A stretch of DNA of 46,522 nt, taken from contig MGMG01000099.1 in assembly GCA_001796355.1 (NCBI GenBank), positions 1-46,522 of the forward strand, read 5' to 3'. The notes below the pieces were generated by a model. That model did no database searches and had not been told where the DNA came from. It saw only the letters and a program-made list of their open reading frames with translations. This stretch comes from Chloroflexi bacterium GWB2_54_36. Lineage in GTDB: Bacteria; Chloroflexota; Anaerolineae; Anaerolineales; Anaerolineaceae. The translations under genes were made by a program, and so were the position numbers. Of the stretch, positions 1 to 7,048 are shown piece by piece (positions within the stretch are counted from its first letter, which is position 1; each line of letters begins with the position of its first letter).

Positions 1-50
1 GCCAACACCACCCAGCGGTACGGGTAAAGACGGAATGAATTTTCAGGCAT
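1..50 (-). CDS. Partial MFS-like transporter, N-terminal 16 residues
   Basis: An ATG at 50 on the minus strand is preceded by GGAG with a 6-base gap. It opens a frame reading MPENSFRLYPYRWVVL before the window edge. A short polar start followed by an aromatic/Arg motif (YRWVVL) leading into a hydrophobic stretch is typical of the first helix of major facilitator superfamily proteins. Only 16 residues are visible, so the family is a guess from the start pattern; the presence of a gene is supported by the ribosome binding site and by the terminator separating it from the fbp operon. Confidence 0.45.
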   Translation of the reverse strand, partial: MPENSFRLYPYRWVVL

Positions 51-150
51 GTAGATCTCCGAGAGAATTAATGAATGATAACCCCCAAACAGTTCTCGCG
101 GTTTGGATTTCGGCCAGGTAAATTTAAATGATCCTACCAGGCCAGGAAAA

Positions 151-173
151 CCCAGGTGTAAAACTTACCTGGG
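151..173 (-). terminator. Rho-independent terminator after fbpC
   Basis: The arms CCCAGGT and ACCTGGG form a perfect 7-bp stem around a 9-base loop. On the minus strand the stem is followed by TTTT (plus-strand AAAA at 147-150). It lies 23 bases beyond the fbpC stop and before the next minus-strand gene, so it probably ends the fbp transcript. Confidence 0.65.
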
Positions 174-195
174 GTAAAAAATTTACAAAGCAGAC

Positions 196-1242
196 CTAAT
201 GCGAAGCCGGAAAAACATTCAACGGATGACCAGGATTCAATTTGGCCTGAATGCGCTGCCCGACTGGTAGCATCGTGATATGCTCTTTGAACGCCTGCAG
301 GGTCAGGCCGGAATCCAATCGCAGGCGGTAAACATTCTGCACGCCGCGAAAGATGCGTTCAACAATCACAGCGTTGCCGGCTGGATCGGGATAAAAATCA
401 AGATCATCCACTCGGACTGCCAATTCAACCTGCGAACCGGTTGGCAGGTCAACTGGTTGGGATAGCAGGCCAACCTCCGTCTGGATTCCGCCTGGAATGA
501 CTTCACCGCTCAAAAAGGCACTGTTGCCCATAAATTCAGCCACAAACCGGGTTGCCGAGTTTTGAAAAACCTGCTCGGGCGTTCCCAGTTGTTCCAGCCG
601 CCCTTTCTGGAAAACCGCCAGCCGGTCGCCCATATACAGCGCCTCCTCCTGGTCGTGGGTGACAAATACGACCGAAGCATTCATCGCTTTCAACAAGCTG
701 CGCACTTGCTCGCGCATTTCCAGGCGCAGATCGGTATCCAGGCTACTGAATGGCTCATCCATCAATACCAGCACCGGGTGGGGCGCCAGGGCGCGGGCTA
801 AAGCTACGCGCTGGCGTTCGCCGCCAGAAAGTGCGTGCGGAAAGCGCTTCGCCAGCGGTTCCAGCCCGACCATATTTAACAATTCACGCACAGTTTGCCG
901 AATCTCAGCGGAAGGTTTCCCGCGCAAGCCAAACGCAATGTTGTCATAAACGTTCAGGTGCGGGAAAAGGGCATGGTCCTGAAATACCATGCCGATCCCA
1001 CGCTGCTCCGGGGGAAGGAAGGTCCCCTGTGCTGCAGCGATCTGCCGGCCAAGATAGATTTCTCCCGCATCCGGGCGTTCCAGTCCGGCGATCAGCCGCA
1101 GCGTGGTTGTCTTACCGCAACCGCTTGGCCCAACCAGAACGAGGATTTCACCCTGCTGCACGGTAAAAGAGACATCAAAAACGGCCGGGTTTTGGCCGGA
1201 ATAAAATCGCTTGCTGAGATGTCGAACGTCGAGTGCAATCAT
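196..1242 (-). CDS. fbpC: Ferric iron ABC transporter, ATP-binding protein (FbpC type)
   Basis: This 348-residue ATPase powers the transporter formed with the two upstream genes. Visible motifs are Walker A GPSGCGKT (residues 38-45), the Q-loop in VFQDHALFPHL, the signature LSGGERQ, Walker B VLVLMDEP, the D-loop and the switch His in FVTHDQEEA. A C-terminal TOBE-like regulatory domain fills about residues 240-348, as in Fbp/Pot/Mal ATPases. Its ATG overlaps the permease stop by 4 bases, so the two are translationally coupled. Iron as the substrate is inferred from the binding protein and from the adjacent DtxR regulator. Molybdate or polyamine ATPases share this architecture but fit the context less well. 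Confidence 0.88.
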   Translation of the reverse strand: MIALDVRHLSKRFYSGQNPAVFDVSFTVQQGEILVLVGPSGCGKTTTLRLIAGLERPDAGEIYLGRQIAAAQGTFLPPEQRGIGMVFQDHALFPHLNVYDNIAFGLRGKPSAEIRQTVRELLNMVGLEPLAKRFPHALSGGERQRVALARALAPHPVLVLMDEPFSSLDTDLRLEMREQVRSLLKAMNASVVFVTHDQEEALYMGDRLAVFQKGRLEQLGTPEQVFQNSATRFVAEFMGNSAFLSGEVIPGGIQTEVGLLSQPVDLPTGSQVELAVRVDDLDFYPDPAGNAVIVERIFRGVQNVYRLRLDSGLTLQAFKEHITMLPVGQRIQAKLNPGHPLNVFPASH

Positions 1243-2918
1243 TTGAAGATTTGTTCCCTGCGGAGTAAAAAGGAGAGCGGCACGGCCGAAATCAGCACCA
1301 GGAACAGCGCAGCCGGCGCCGCCTGAACATAGAAACCATCACTAGCCCACACCCACACCCGTACTGCCAGGGTGTCAAACCCTGCCGGGCGCAGCAATAG
1401 GGTTGCGGGCAGTTCTTTGAGAGAGGTCAGGAAAACAAGCGCCCCGCCCGCCAACAAACCTGGAAGAATCAGAGGGAAGGTTACCTGTACGAAGGCCTGG
1501 ACAGGCGTTCGACCTGAGACGCGTGCGGCTTCTTCCAGAGTTGGTGACACCTGATTCAGCGCCGCTTCACTGGCGCGTACTGCCTGGGGCACATGCCGTA
1601 AAACATAAGCAATCACCACAATCAACGGCGTGGCATACAAAAAAGGCAGCGCCCGGTTAACCAGCAGGACCAGACTGAGGGCAATTACCACGCCTGGGAT
1701 GGCATAGCCTACCTGGCAAACTCGGGCGATGAATCGCGATATGCGGCTGGGGTGCCGGACGGAAAACAACGCTACCGGAACGGAGAGGGTTATAGCCAGC
1801 AAAGCAGCAAGGAAGGAAGTCCACAGGCTATTCCAGGCAAAGTTGGAAAACCCCATCGAGCCGCTATGAAGCACCGACCTCAAAGTTTCGGGGTCTAAAA
1901 CTGCCTGGATGCTCCAGGTTGTCAAAACCCCGACCGGTACAAGCAAACTAGTAAAAGCTACTCCGCCTGCTACCAGCAGGGCTGGAATTCGCCATTTACC
2001 TAATCGGATAGTCGGCGCTGGCCGCCAGCTGCTTTCCATCTGGGTGAAACGGGCTCGCCCTTGAGAACGCAATTCTGCCCACAAGATGATGACTGCCAGA
2101 CCGACCAGCACACCGCTCAGCACGGCCGCGGCAGAACGATCATACCGCCCGGAAAGCTGGACGAAGATGGCAGAGGAAAAGGTTTCGTAGCGCAGCAGGG
2201 CTACGGTACCATACTCAGCCAGGATGTCCAGCGCAACCAGCAGGGCGCCAGCCAGCAAGCCAGGACGCATAGCCGGCAAGGCAACCGAGAAGAACGTCCG
2301 CAAGGGGCGGTACCCCAACATGCGCGCGGCTTCTTCCAAGGAGGCGTGCTGGGAGCGGAATGCTGCCCCGGAGAGTAGATAGACGTAGGGAAATGTGAAC
2401 AGGATAAGGATAAACGCCGCACCCCAAAAGCCAAGCGGGCTGGGTGTGTACACAGGTTGCCCAAGCAGGTTTTCTAACAGTCGTGGGAGCATTCCTCCGC
2501 GCGGACGCAGCAGAGCCAGATGAACAATACCGCCAATATAGGCGGGAATAGCCAGCGGCAGCGCAAACATCCAGCGGAAGTATTTGCGCCCGGGCAGATC
2601 GCTGCGCTCGGTCAACCAGGCCATGCTCGCGCCTGTCACCAGCGCCCCGCCAGTGACTGCTAGCATCAGCAGCAGGGTATTGCCGAGTAGTTTCCACAGG
2701 CGGGCTTGAAGCAGCCGCTGCCAGGCTTCCCCGTCTGCGCCAACGGCCCGCAAAATGATATATACCACCGGCACCGCCAGAAACAAAGCGACCAGCCCCG
2801 CCAATCCAGCCAGTAAGACCGGAAAGGCGGAGCGGGTTGTCAGGCGGTTGGATGCCGCACGTAGGCGTTGCAACGGCGAGACAAGGGCCGGCGGCATCGG
2901 TGCGTCACTGCGGTTCAT
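1239..2918 (-). CDS. fbpB: Ferric iron ABC transporter, fused permease (FbpB type)
   Basis: This 559-residue integral membrane protein has two copies of the BPD_transp_1 permease domain, each with about six membrane segments, as in FbpB/SfuB/HitB. Each half carries an EAA loop that docks the ATPase: EEAARMLGYRPLRTF near residue 195 and EEAARVSGRTPVQAF near residue 465, both followed by V-x-L/F-P. The cytoplasmic N-terminus is short and the length is normal for the family. It starts 5 bases after the binding-protein stop and overlaps fbpC by 4 bases, giving a compact fbpABC operon. Confidence 0.88.
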   Translation of the reverse strand: MNRSDAPMPPALVSPLQRLRAASNRLTTRSAFPVLLAGLAGLVALFLAVPVVYIILRAVGADGEAWQRLLQARLWKLLGNTLLLMLAVTGGALVTGASMAWLTERSDLPGRKYFRWMFALPLAIPAYIGGIVHLALLRPRGGMLPRLLENLLGQPVYTPSPLGFWGAAFILILFTFPYVYLLSGAAFRSQHASLEEAARMLGYRPLRTFFSVALPAMRPGLLAGALLVALDILAEYGTVALLRYETFSSAIFVQLSGRYDRSAAAVLSGVLVGLAVIILWAELRSQGRARFTQMESSWRPAPTIRLGKWRIPALLVAGGVAFTSLLVPVGVLTTWSIQAVLDPETLRSVLHSGSMGFSNFAWNSLWTSFLAALLAITLSVPVALFSVRHPSRISRFIARVCQVGYAIPGVVIALSLVLLVNRALPFLYATPLIVVIAYVLRHVPQAVRASEAALNQVSPTLEEAARVSGRTPVQAFVQVTFPLILPGLLAGGALVFLTSLKELPATLLLRPAGFDTLAVRVWVWASDGFYVQAAPAALFLVLISAVPLSFLLRREQIFK

Positions 2919-2922
2919 TTCG

Positions 2923-4026
2923 TTAGGGAAGTTCCAACTTCTCCATCAGGTCAAATGTTGCATCCGAGTCAAGCGCAGCCTCGGCAACATTCACTTCTGC
3001 CAGGCGGAAAGATTCCAGGGGCTGGACCCCGTCCCGAAGGGGCACACCGGGCAGGAGAGGATACTCGTAATTCTGCTCGGCGAAGAGCTTCTGCCCCTGT
3101 TCTGAGACCAGGAAATCGACAAAAGCCTGGGCAGCAGAAACATTCTGAGCACCCTTGACTACTGCGACAGCGGTCGTGTTGGTGATCAAGCCAAGCTGCC
3201 CGTCTCCCTGATCGGGATAGATCACGCCTACCTTGCTGCCTTCAGCCAGCTGCAGGTGATAGTAATAGTGATTGACCAAACCGAGGGCAAACTCACCCGC
3301 CCCGACCGCTTTGCGCACGTCGGTGTGCCCGCCAAAGAAGGTCACTTCGTTGTCCAGCAGCCCCTGAAGCCAGGCTTCCGTCTCTTCTTCGCCCAGCAAC
3401 TGGCGCATGGCGGCGATCTGCGCCTGCATGGAACCGTTGGTCGAGCCCGCCGCAGCGATCTTGCCCTTCCATTTAGGGTCAGTCAAGTCAAAAATAGAGG
3501 TCGGCAGGTCTTCGGGCACCACCAGATCGGTATTGTACATGATCACGCGCGCCCGGAGGGTCAGACCAATCCAGTTATTATTCGGGTCGACAAATTCGGG
3601 TGGGAGCTGGTCAGCAGCAGCTGGCCGGTAAGGCTGAAAGATCCCCTGCTGCGCTAACGATTGCACCGTGAAAAGCTCGGTGGTGATGAATAAATCGGCC
3701 TGGGTGTTGGCTTGCTCCTCGATGAGCGCATTGGCGATCTCGCTGTTACTGCCTGCTTTCAGCAAAACCTCCACCTCAGGATATTCGGCTTTGAAGGCAT
3801 CGATAACCGGCTGGATTAAGGGTTCGGACCGGCCGGAGTAAATGACCAACTTGCCGCTGATGGGTTGATCAACGGTTTCGGTCGCTGCAACATCTGTGGG
3901 AACATCGGTCGACTCAGGAAGAGCAGCGGCGGTGGGAACTTCCGGGGTGGCGGGCGATGCTGGCGTGCATGCAGTGAGCAGCAATACCAGGATGAATAGA
4001 AGGGATGCGATGCGGGGGAGGGACAT
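2923..4026 (-). CDS. fbpA: Ferric iron ABC transporter, substrate-binding lipoprotein (FbpA type)
   Basis: This is a 367-residue extracellular solute-binding protein. The N-terminus is a lipoprotein signal with lipobox LLTAC (Cys20), then a Pro/Thr/Ala-rich tether to about residue 55, then the binding fold starting at LVIYSGRSEPL. The segment NHYYYHL supplies the adjacent tyrosines that bind Fe(III) in FbpA/FutA/HitA proteins, which supports iron as ligand. The ATG has a strong Shine-Dalgarno AAGGAG 5 bases upstream. It is the first gene of the operon and is divergent from a DtxR-family gene; the promoter -10 lies inside a palindrome (see 4171-4186). No pseudogene signs are visible. Confidence 0.87.
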   Translation of the reverse strand: MSLPRIASLLFILVLLLTACTPASPATPEVPTAAALPESTDVPTDVAATETVDQPISGKLVIYSGRSEPLIQPVIDAFKAEYPEVEVLLKAGSNSEIANALIEEQANTQADLFITTELFTVQSLAQQGIFQPYRPAAADQLPPEFVDPNNNWIGLTLRARVIMYNTDLVVPEDLPTSIFDLTDPKWKGKIAAAGSTNGSMQAQIAAMRQLLGEEETEAWLQGLLDNEVTFFGGHTDVRKAVGAGEFALGLVNHYYYHLQLAEGSKVGVIYPDQGDGQLGLITNTTAVAVVKGAQNVSAAQAFVDFLVSEQGQKLFAEQNYEYPLLPGVPLRDGVQPLESFRLAEVNVAEAALDSDATFDLMEKLELP

Positions 4027-4115
4027 GTGACTCCTTGGATGAGATAAGAATGGTTAGATTTCTTGACCACAGGCACGGGACAATAGAAGATTGACGTGGT
4101 TGTGGAGACGGTTCC

Positions 4116-4143
4116 TTGACAATCCAAAGCGCTCTGGTAGAAT
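4116..4143 (+). promoter_or_regulatory. Promoter of the DtxR-family gene
   Basis: TTGACA (4116-4121) and TAGAAT (4138-4143) are separated by 16 bases, close to the sigma-70 consensus. Transcription would start near 4150, so the palindrome at 4171-4186 lies about 20 bases into the transcript, where a bound repressor could block elongation (autoregulation). Inferred from sequence only. Confidence 0.6.
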
Positions 4144-4170
4144 GAATTATTGCTTAAGCGTATTCGATGA

Positions 4171-4186
4171 GTTAGTATATACTAAC
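4171..4186. promoter_or_regulatory. Perfect 16-bp palindrome, candidate DtxR-family operator
   Basis: GTTAGTATATACTAAC is fully self-complementary and lies in the 202-bp divergent region between fbpA and the regulator. Its half site TTAG...CTAA resembles the outer bases of IdeR/DtxR/SirR boxes. It covers the -10 of the fbpA promoter and follows the regulator's own start site, the arrangement expected for metal-dependent repression of both units. Binding by the neighbouring protein is inference. Confidence 0.65.
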
Positions 4187-4202
4187 ATAATATATAAGTC
4201 AA
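4174..4202 (-). promoter_or_regulatory. Promoter of the fbpABC operon
   Basis: On the minus strand TTGACT (4197-4202) and TATACT (4174-4179) are spaced by 17 bases. The -10 lies wholly inside the 16-bp palindrome, so operator occupancy would exclude RNA polymerase. The start site would be near 4167, giving a 5' leader of about 140 bases before fbpA. Confidence 0.6.
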
Positions 4203-4228
4203 TACAATCAAGTCATTTAAGACAAAAT

Positions 4229-4921
4229 ATGTCACATTCGACACCCAATCGACCTGCCGATCGTCCTACGCCAACTGTTGAAGATTACCTGATGACCATG
4301 CATGTCATGGAGCGTGACTATGGAGAAATCATCGCTGCTCGTTTGGCGGAAATGCTCAACGTCACTCCTGCCACAGTCGCGATGACTTTCAAGCGCATGG
4401 AACGGGACCAGTGGGTTGTTGGGAAGGGGCGCAAGGGCGGAGTGCATCTGACGGAGAGCGGGCGTTCCGCGGCCTATTCGGTCATTCGCCGGCATATGTT
4501 AGCCGAATTGTTACTGGTGAAACTGATCAAGGTGCCCATCGCCGAGACTCATAATGAAGCGCATGGGATTGAACATTCCATTTCCCCTGCCCTGGAAGAG
4601 CGGTTGCGCAAGGTGCTTGGTGATCCGGAAGTTTGCCCACATGGCAACCCCTTTCCGGGCCACGAAGCGGCCACCAGCCACTGGATCCCATTAACTGAGC
4701 TGGCAGCCGGGCAAAAGGGTGTCATTCGGCGGATCCATGAGTTCGCGGAAGACAACCATGCGCTGTTAGGGTTCCTCGTCGAGAACGGCATTGCGCCAGG
4801 GGCAGCCGCAGAAATCACGGAAGTGCTCCCCTTTAATCAGACTTTGACCATCCGCATTAAAGAGCGGGCGATTACCCTGGGTTTTCAGGCTGCTCGCTAT
4901 ATTTATGCGGAAGTTACCTGA
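4229..4921 (+). CDS. DtxR/MntR-family metal-dependent transcriptional regulator
   Basis: This is a 230-residue regulator with the three parts of the family: an N-terminal winged helix (VEDYLMTMHVM through KGGVHLTESG), a helical metal-binding and dimerisation domain (THNEAHGIEHSIS and the conserved DPEVCPHGNPFPG), and a C-terminal FeoA/SH3-like domain. With Fe(II) or Mn(II) bound such proteins repress uptake genes. I place the start at ATG 4229 because an upstream in-frame start at 4091 would translate through the promoter and the palindrome. The divergent fbpABC operon is the obvious target. Whether it senses Fe or Mn cannot be read from sequence; the Cys in the CPHG motif occurs in Fe-sensing members. 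Confidence 0.85.
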   Translation: MSHSTPNRPADRPTPTVEDYLMTMHVMERDYGEIIAARLAEMLNVTPATVAMTFKRMERDQWVVGKGRKGGVHLTESGRSAAYSVIRRHMLAELLLVKLIKVPIAETHNEAHGIEHSISPALEERLRKVLGDPEVCPHGNPFPGHEAATSHWIPLTELAAGQKGVIRRIHEFAEDNHALLGFLVENGIAPGAAAEITEVLPFNQTLTIRIKERAITLGFQAARYIYAEVT

Positions 4922-4953
4922 CTGACCGGGTCAGCAAACATCGACAATAAAAG

Positions 4954-4978
4954 CCTGGATTGCTATATTGAATCCAGG
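4954..4978 (-). terminator. Stem-loop after the PfkB kinase gene
   Basis: The arms CCTGGATT and AATCCAGG (8-bp perfect stem, 9-base loop) are followed on the minus strand by a T-rich run (CTTTTATTG). The hairpin lies between the convergent ends of the DtxR gene (4921) and the kinase gene (5067). It probably terminates the minus-strand operon and may also slow plus-strand transcripts. Confidence 0.5.
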
Positions 4979-5066
4979 AAACTGTCTGGGATTCCGCAAA
5001 AAGCTGTCTGGTGTAGCGAGGGTTAAGGAACCGGGACCCGCCGATTTTTCGAACGAATAAGCATGT

Positions 5067-5939
5067 CTATGCAGTCGCTGATAGAATATTTTCCACCTCA
5101 GCGCGCGTACCCTTCCATGGTCCGGGTTTTTCCTGTTTGAGCGAGGTGATCACGCCCGCCCACTTACAGGCAATCTCCGCGCTGTTCGACTGCCGCATGG
5201 CAATATAGGTCGAAAAACAGGTATCGCCGCGCCCGGTGCGCCCGACCAGCGACCGCGGAGTAAACGGCGCTTCATAAAATTGACCTTCCGATAAGACCGT
5301 GATCCCTGAGGATTGCGTCAGCACAATTTCCTTCGGGCCAAAACCGGCAAGTTGGCGGGCGGCGGCTTTCAGATCCGTCAACCCGGTGACAAATTCGGCT
5401 TCAGCCCGGTCAACCTTTAAATAAGTGACGTGGCGCAGCCCTTCCGCCAGTTGATCCCACGGCTCAAAGATCAAATCTTCTGCCCGGGGCACGCGTAAAA
5501 AACCTTGAATATCCATGGCGACCGGTGAACGAGCGGCCAGTGCCTTAAGGAAGTCCAGATCGACCTCGCCGGCATACAAAGGCGTCAGCATAATAACCCT
5601 GGCCTGCCAATCGGGCAGTTGCTCAAGCTGGTACTGCCCGCCAAAACCGATCGGCCTGGTAATTCGCCGTTCCATATCGTCCGACCGGTAATAATTGGCA
5701 ATTCCGGAGGTGCCTTCAGCAGGAATCGCGTACACCTCGATGCCCTCCGTGCGCAATTCCTCCAGCCGCGGGAAATCCGCCGGGTGCAGCCGGGTAATGA
5801 CCCCAACCGCCAACCCCAGCCGGCGCACGACCACGCTGCCATAATATACCCCGCCGCCAGAAGCAATTTCTTCTATGCCGTCGACGATCAGCTTATCCTT
5901 GGCAAAATTGCCAATCATGAGGATGTCAAATTTTTTCAT
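5067..5939 (-). CDS. PfkB-family carbohydrate (or cyclitol) kinase
   Basis: This 290-residue member of the ribokinase/PfkB family phosphorylates a sugar or polyol hydroxyl with ATP. The N-terminal substrate lid region reads GNFAKDKLIVDG with the Gly-rich GGGVYYGS motif. The C-terminal catalytic signature is GRTGRGDT, in which the usual GAGD anion hole reads GRGD, keeping the catalytic Asp. It is the last gene of the second ABC operon, 2 bases after the ATPase stop, which suggests it acts on the imported compound. The N-terminal pattern resembles plant myo-inositol kinases; that resemblance is from memory. The substrate is unknown. Confidence 0.78.
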   Translation of the reverse strand: MKKFDILMIGNFAKDKLIVDGIEEIASGGGVYYGSVVVRRLGLAVGVITRLHPADFPRLEELRTEGIEVYAIPAEGTSGIANYYRSDDMERRITRPIGFGGQYQLEQLPDWQARVIMLTPLYAGEVDLDFLKALAARSPVAMDIQGFLRVPRAEDLIFEPWDQLAEGLRHVTYLKVDRAEAEFVTGLTDLKAAARQLAGFGPKEIVLTQSSGITVLSEGQFYEAPFTPRSLVGRTGRGDTCFSTYIAMRQSNSAEIACKWAGVITSLKQEKPGPWKGTRAEVENILSATA

Positions 5940-5941
5940 GG

Positions 5942-7021
5942 TTAACTGCGGGCGGGTAATACCTGGATGGTGGTTTCAGAAAAATTGACGGTTACCGCCT
6001 CGCCCTCAGGATACATGACCATCTTGGCCGGATCGGTTTCAGCGGCTGTGACCAGCTCTCCGCCAATTTCTACGTCATATTCGATTACATTGCCAAGATA
6101 AACCGCCCGTCGGATGATTCCTGGAAAACCTCCGCCGCTCTTATAAATATCGATCATCTCAGGGCGCACAATCAGTGTTATCGGTTGGCCTGGGCTGAAA
6201 GTATTGCGTAGCCCGGAGAGGGTAATGGTGACGCCAAATATTTCGGCAGTCATCTGTTTGTTATTCTGGTTAAGTACCTTCCCGCCAATGAAATTCGCCC
6301 GCCCAATAAACCCAGCCACAAACCGGCTCTTCGGATAACGGTAAATTTCGGTAGGGGTGCCAATTTGCTCGATGATGCCTTCGTTCATGACCACAATTTT
6401 GTCCGAAAGCGTCATGGCTTCGATCTGGTCGTGGGTCACATACACGCTGGTGATGTTGAGCGTCTTTTGGATGCGGCGAATTTCTGTGCGCATCTCCTCG
6501 CGCAGTTTGGCGTCCAGATTGGACAGCGGCTCATCCATCAACAGCACTTTGGGTTCCATGACGAGTGCGCGCGCCAGCGCTACCCGCTGCTGCTGTCCGC
6601 CTGAGAGCTGGTTTGGAGCGCGGTCGCCGTAGCCATTCAGATGGACCAGATCCAATACGCGGTTTACCCGCTCGTTGATTTCCGGTCTGGGTAGACGGCG
6701 CACGTTCAGACCGTAAGCAATATTTTCAAATACGTTCAGGTGCGGAAAGATGGCATAACTCTGAAAAACCATCGACATATCGCGCTTATGCGGCGGCTGT
6801 TCATTAATTTCCTCGCCGTCCAGGATAATTTGGCCGGTGGTCGGGAATTCAAAACCAGCAATCATGCGCAGGGTAGTGGTTTTTCCGCAGCCTGAAGGAC
6901 CAAGCAGGGTCACCAGTTCCCCTTTTTCGATTTCCAGTGAAACCTGGTTGACAGCGGTCACTTCACCGACCCCGCCACGTGGAGGAAAAATTTTGGAGAT
7001 ATTTTTCAATAAAAGATACAT
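5942..7021 (-). CDS. ABC transporter ATP-binding protein (AfuC/PotA-like)
   Basis: This 359-residue ATPase has Walker A GPSGCGKT (residues 41-48), Q-loop [11 protein letters not shown], signature LSGGQQQR, Walker B VLLMDEP, the D-loop NLDAKLR and the switch motif VTHDQIEA. The C-terminal about 120 residues form a TOBE-type domain. It sits between a fused permease (27 bases upstream) and a PfkB kinase (2 bases downstream) and so belongs to a four-gene transport-kinase operon. Annotation pipelines often call such proteins Fe(III) or spermidine ATPases. The family covers iron, polyamine, phosphonate and hexose-phosphate uptake, and the kinase context favours a sugar-like substrate. Confidence 0.85.
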   Translation of the reverse strand: MYLLLKNISKIFPPRGGVGEVTAVNQVSLEIEKGELVTLLGPSGCGKTTTLRMIAGFEFPTTGQIILDGEEINEQPPHKRDMSMVFQSYAIFPHLNVFENIAYGLNVRRLPRPEINERVNRVLDLVHLNGYGDRAPNQLSGGQQQRVALARALVMEPKVLLMDEPLSNLDAKLREEMRTEIRRIQKTLNITSVYVTHDQIEAMTLSDKIVVMNEGIIEQIGTPTEIYRYPKSRFVAGFIGRANFIGGKVLNQNNKQMTAEIFGVTITLSGLRNTFSPGQPITLIVRPEMIDIYKSGGGFPGIIRRAVYLGNVIEYDVEIGGELVTAAETDPAKMVMYPEGEAVTVNFSETTIQVLPARS

Positions 7022-7048
7022 ATGTTGATTCCTTTTACTCGCCCTGGG

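Noticed and set aside
4091-4228. N-terminal extension of the DtxR-family gene from an ATG at 4091
   Set aside because: It would place the promoter and operator inside coding sequence, and the added residues are not part of the family.
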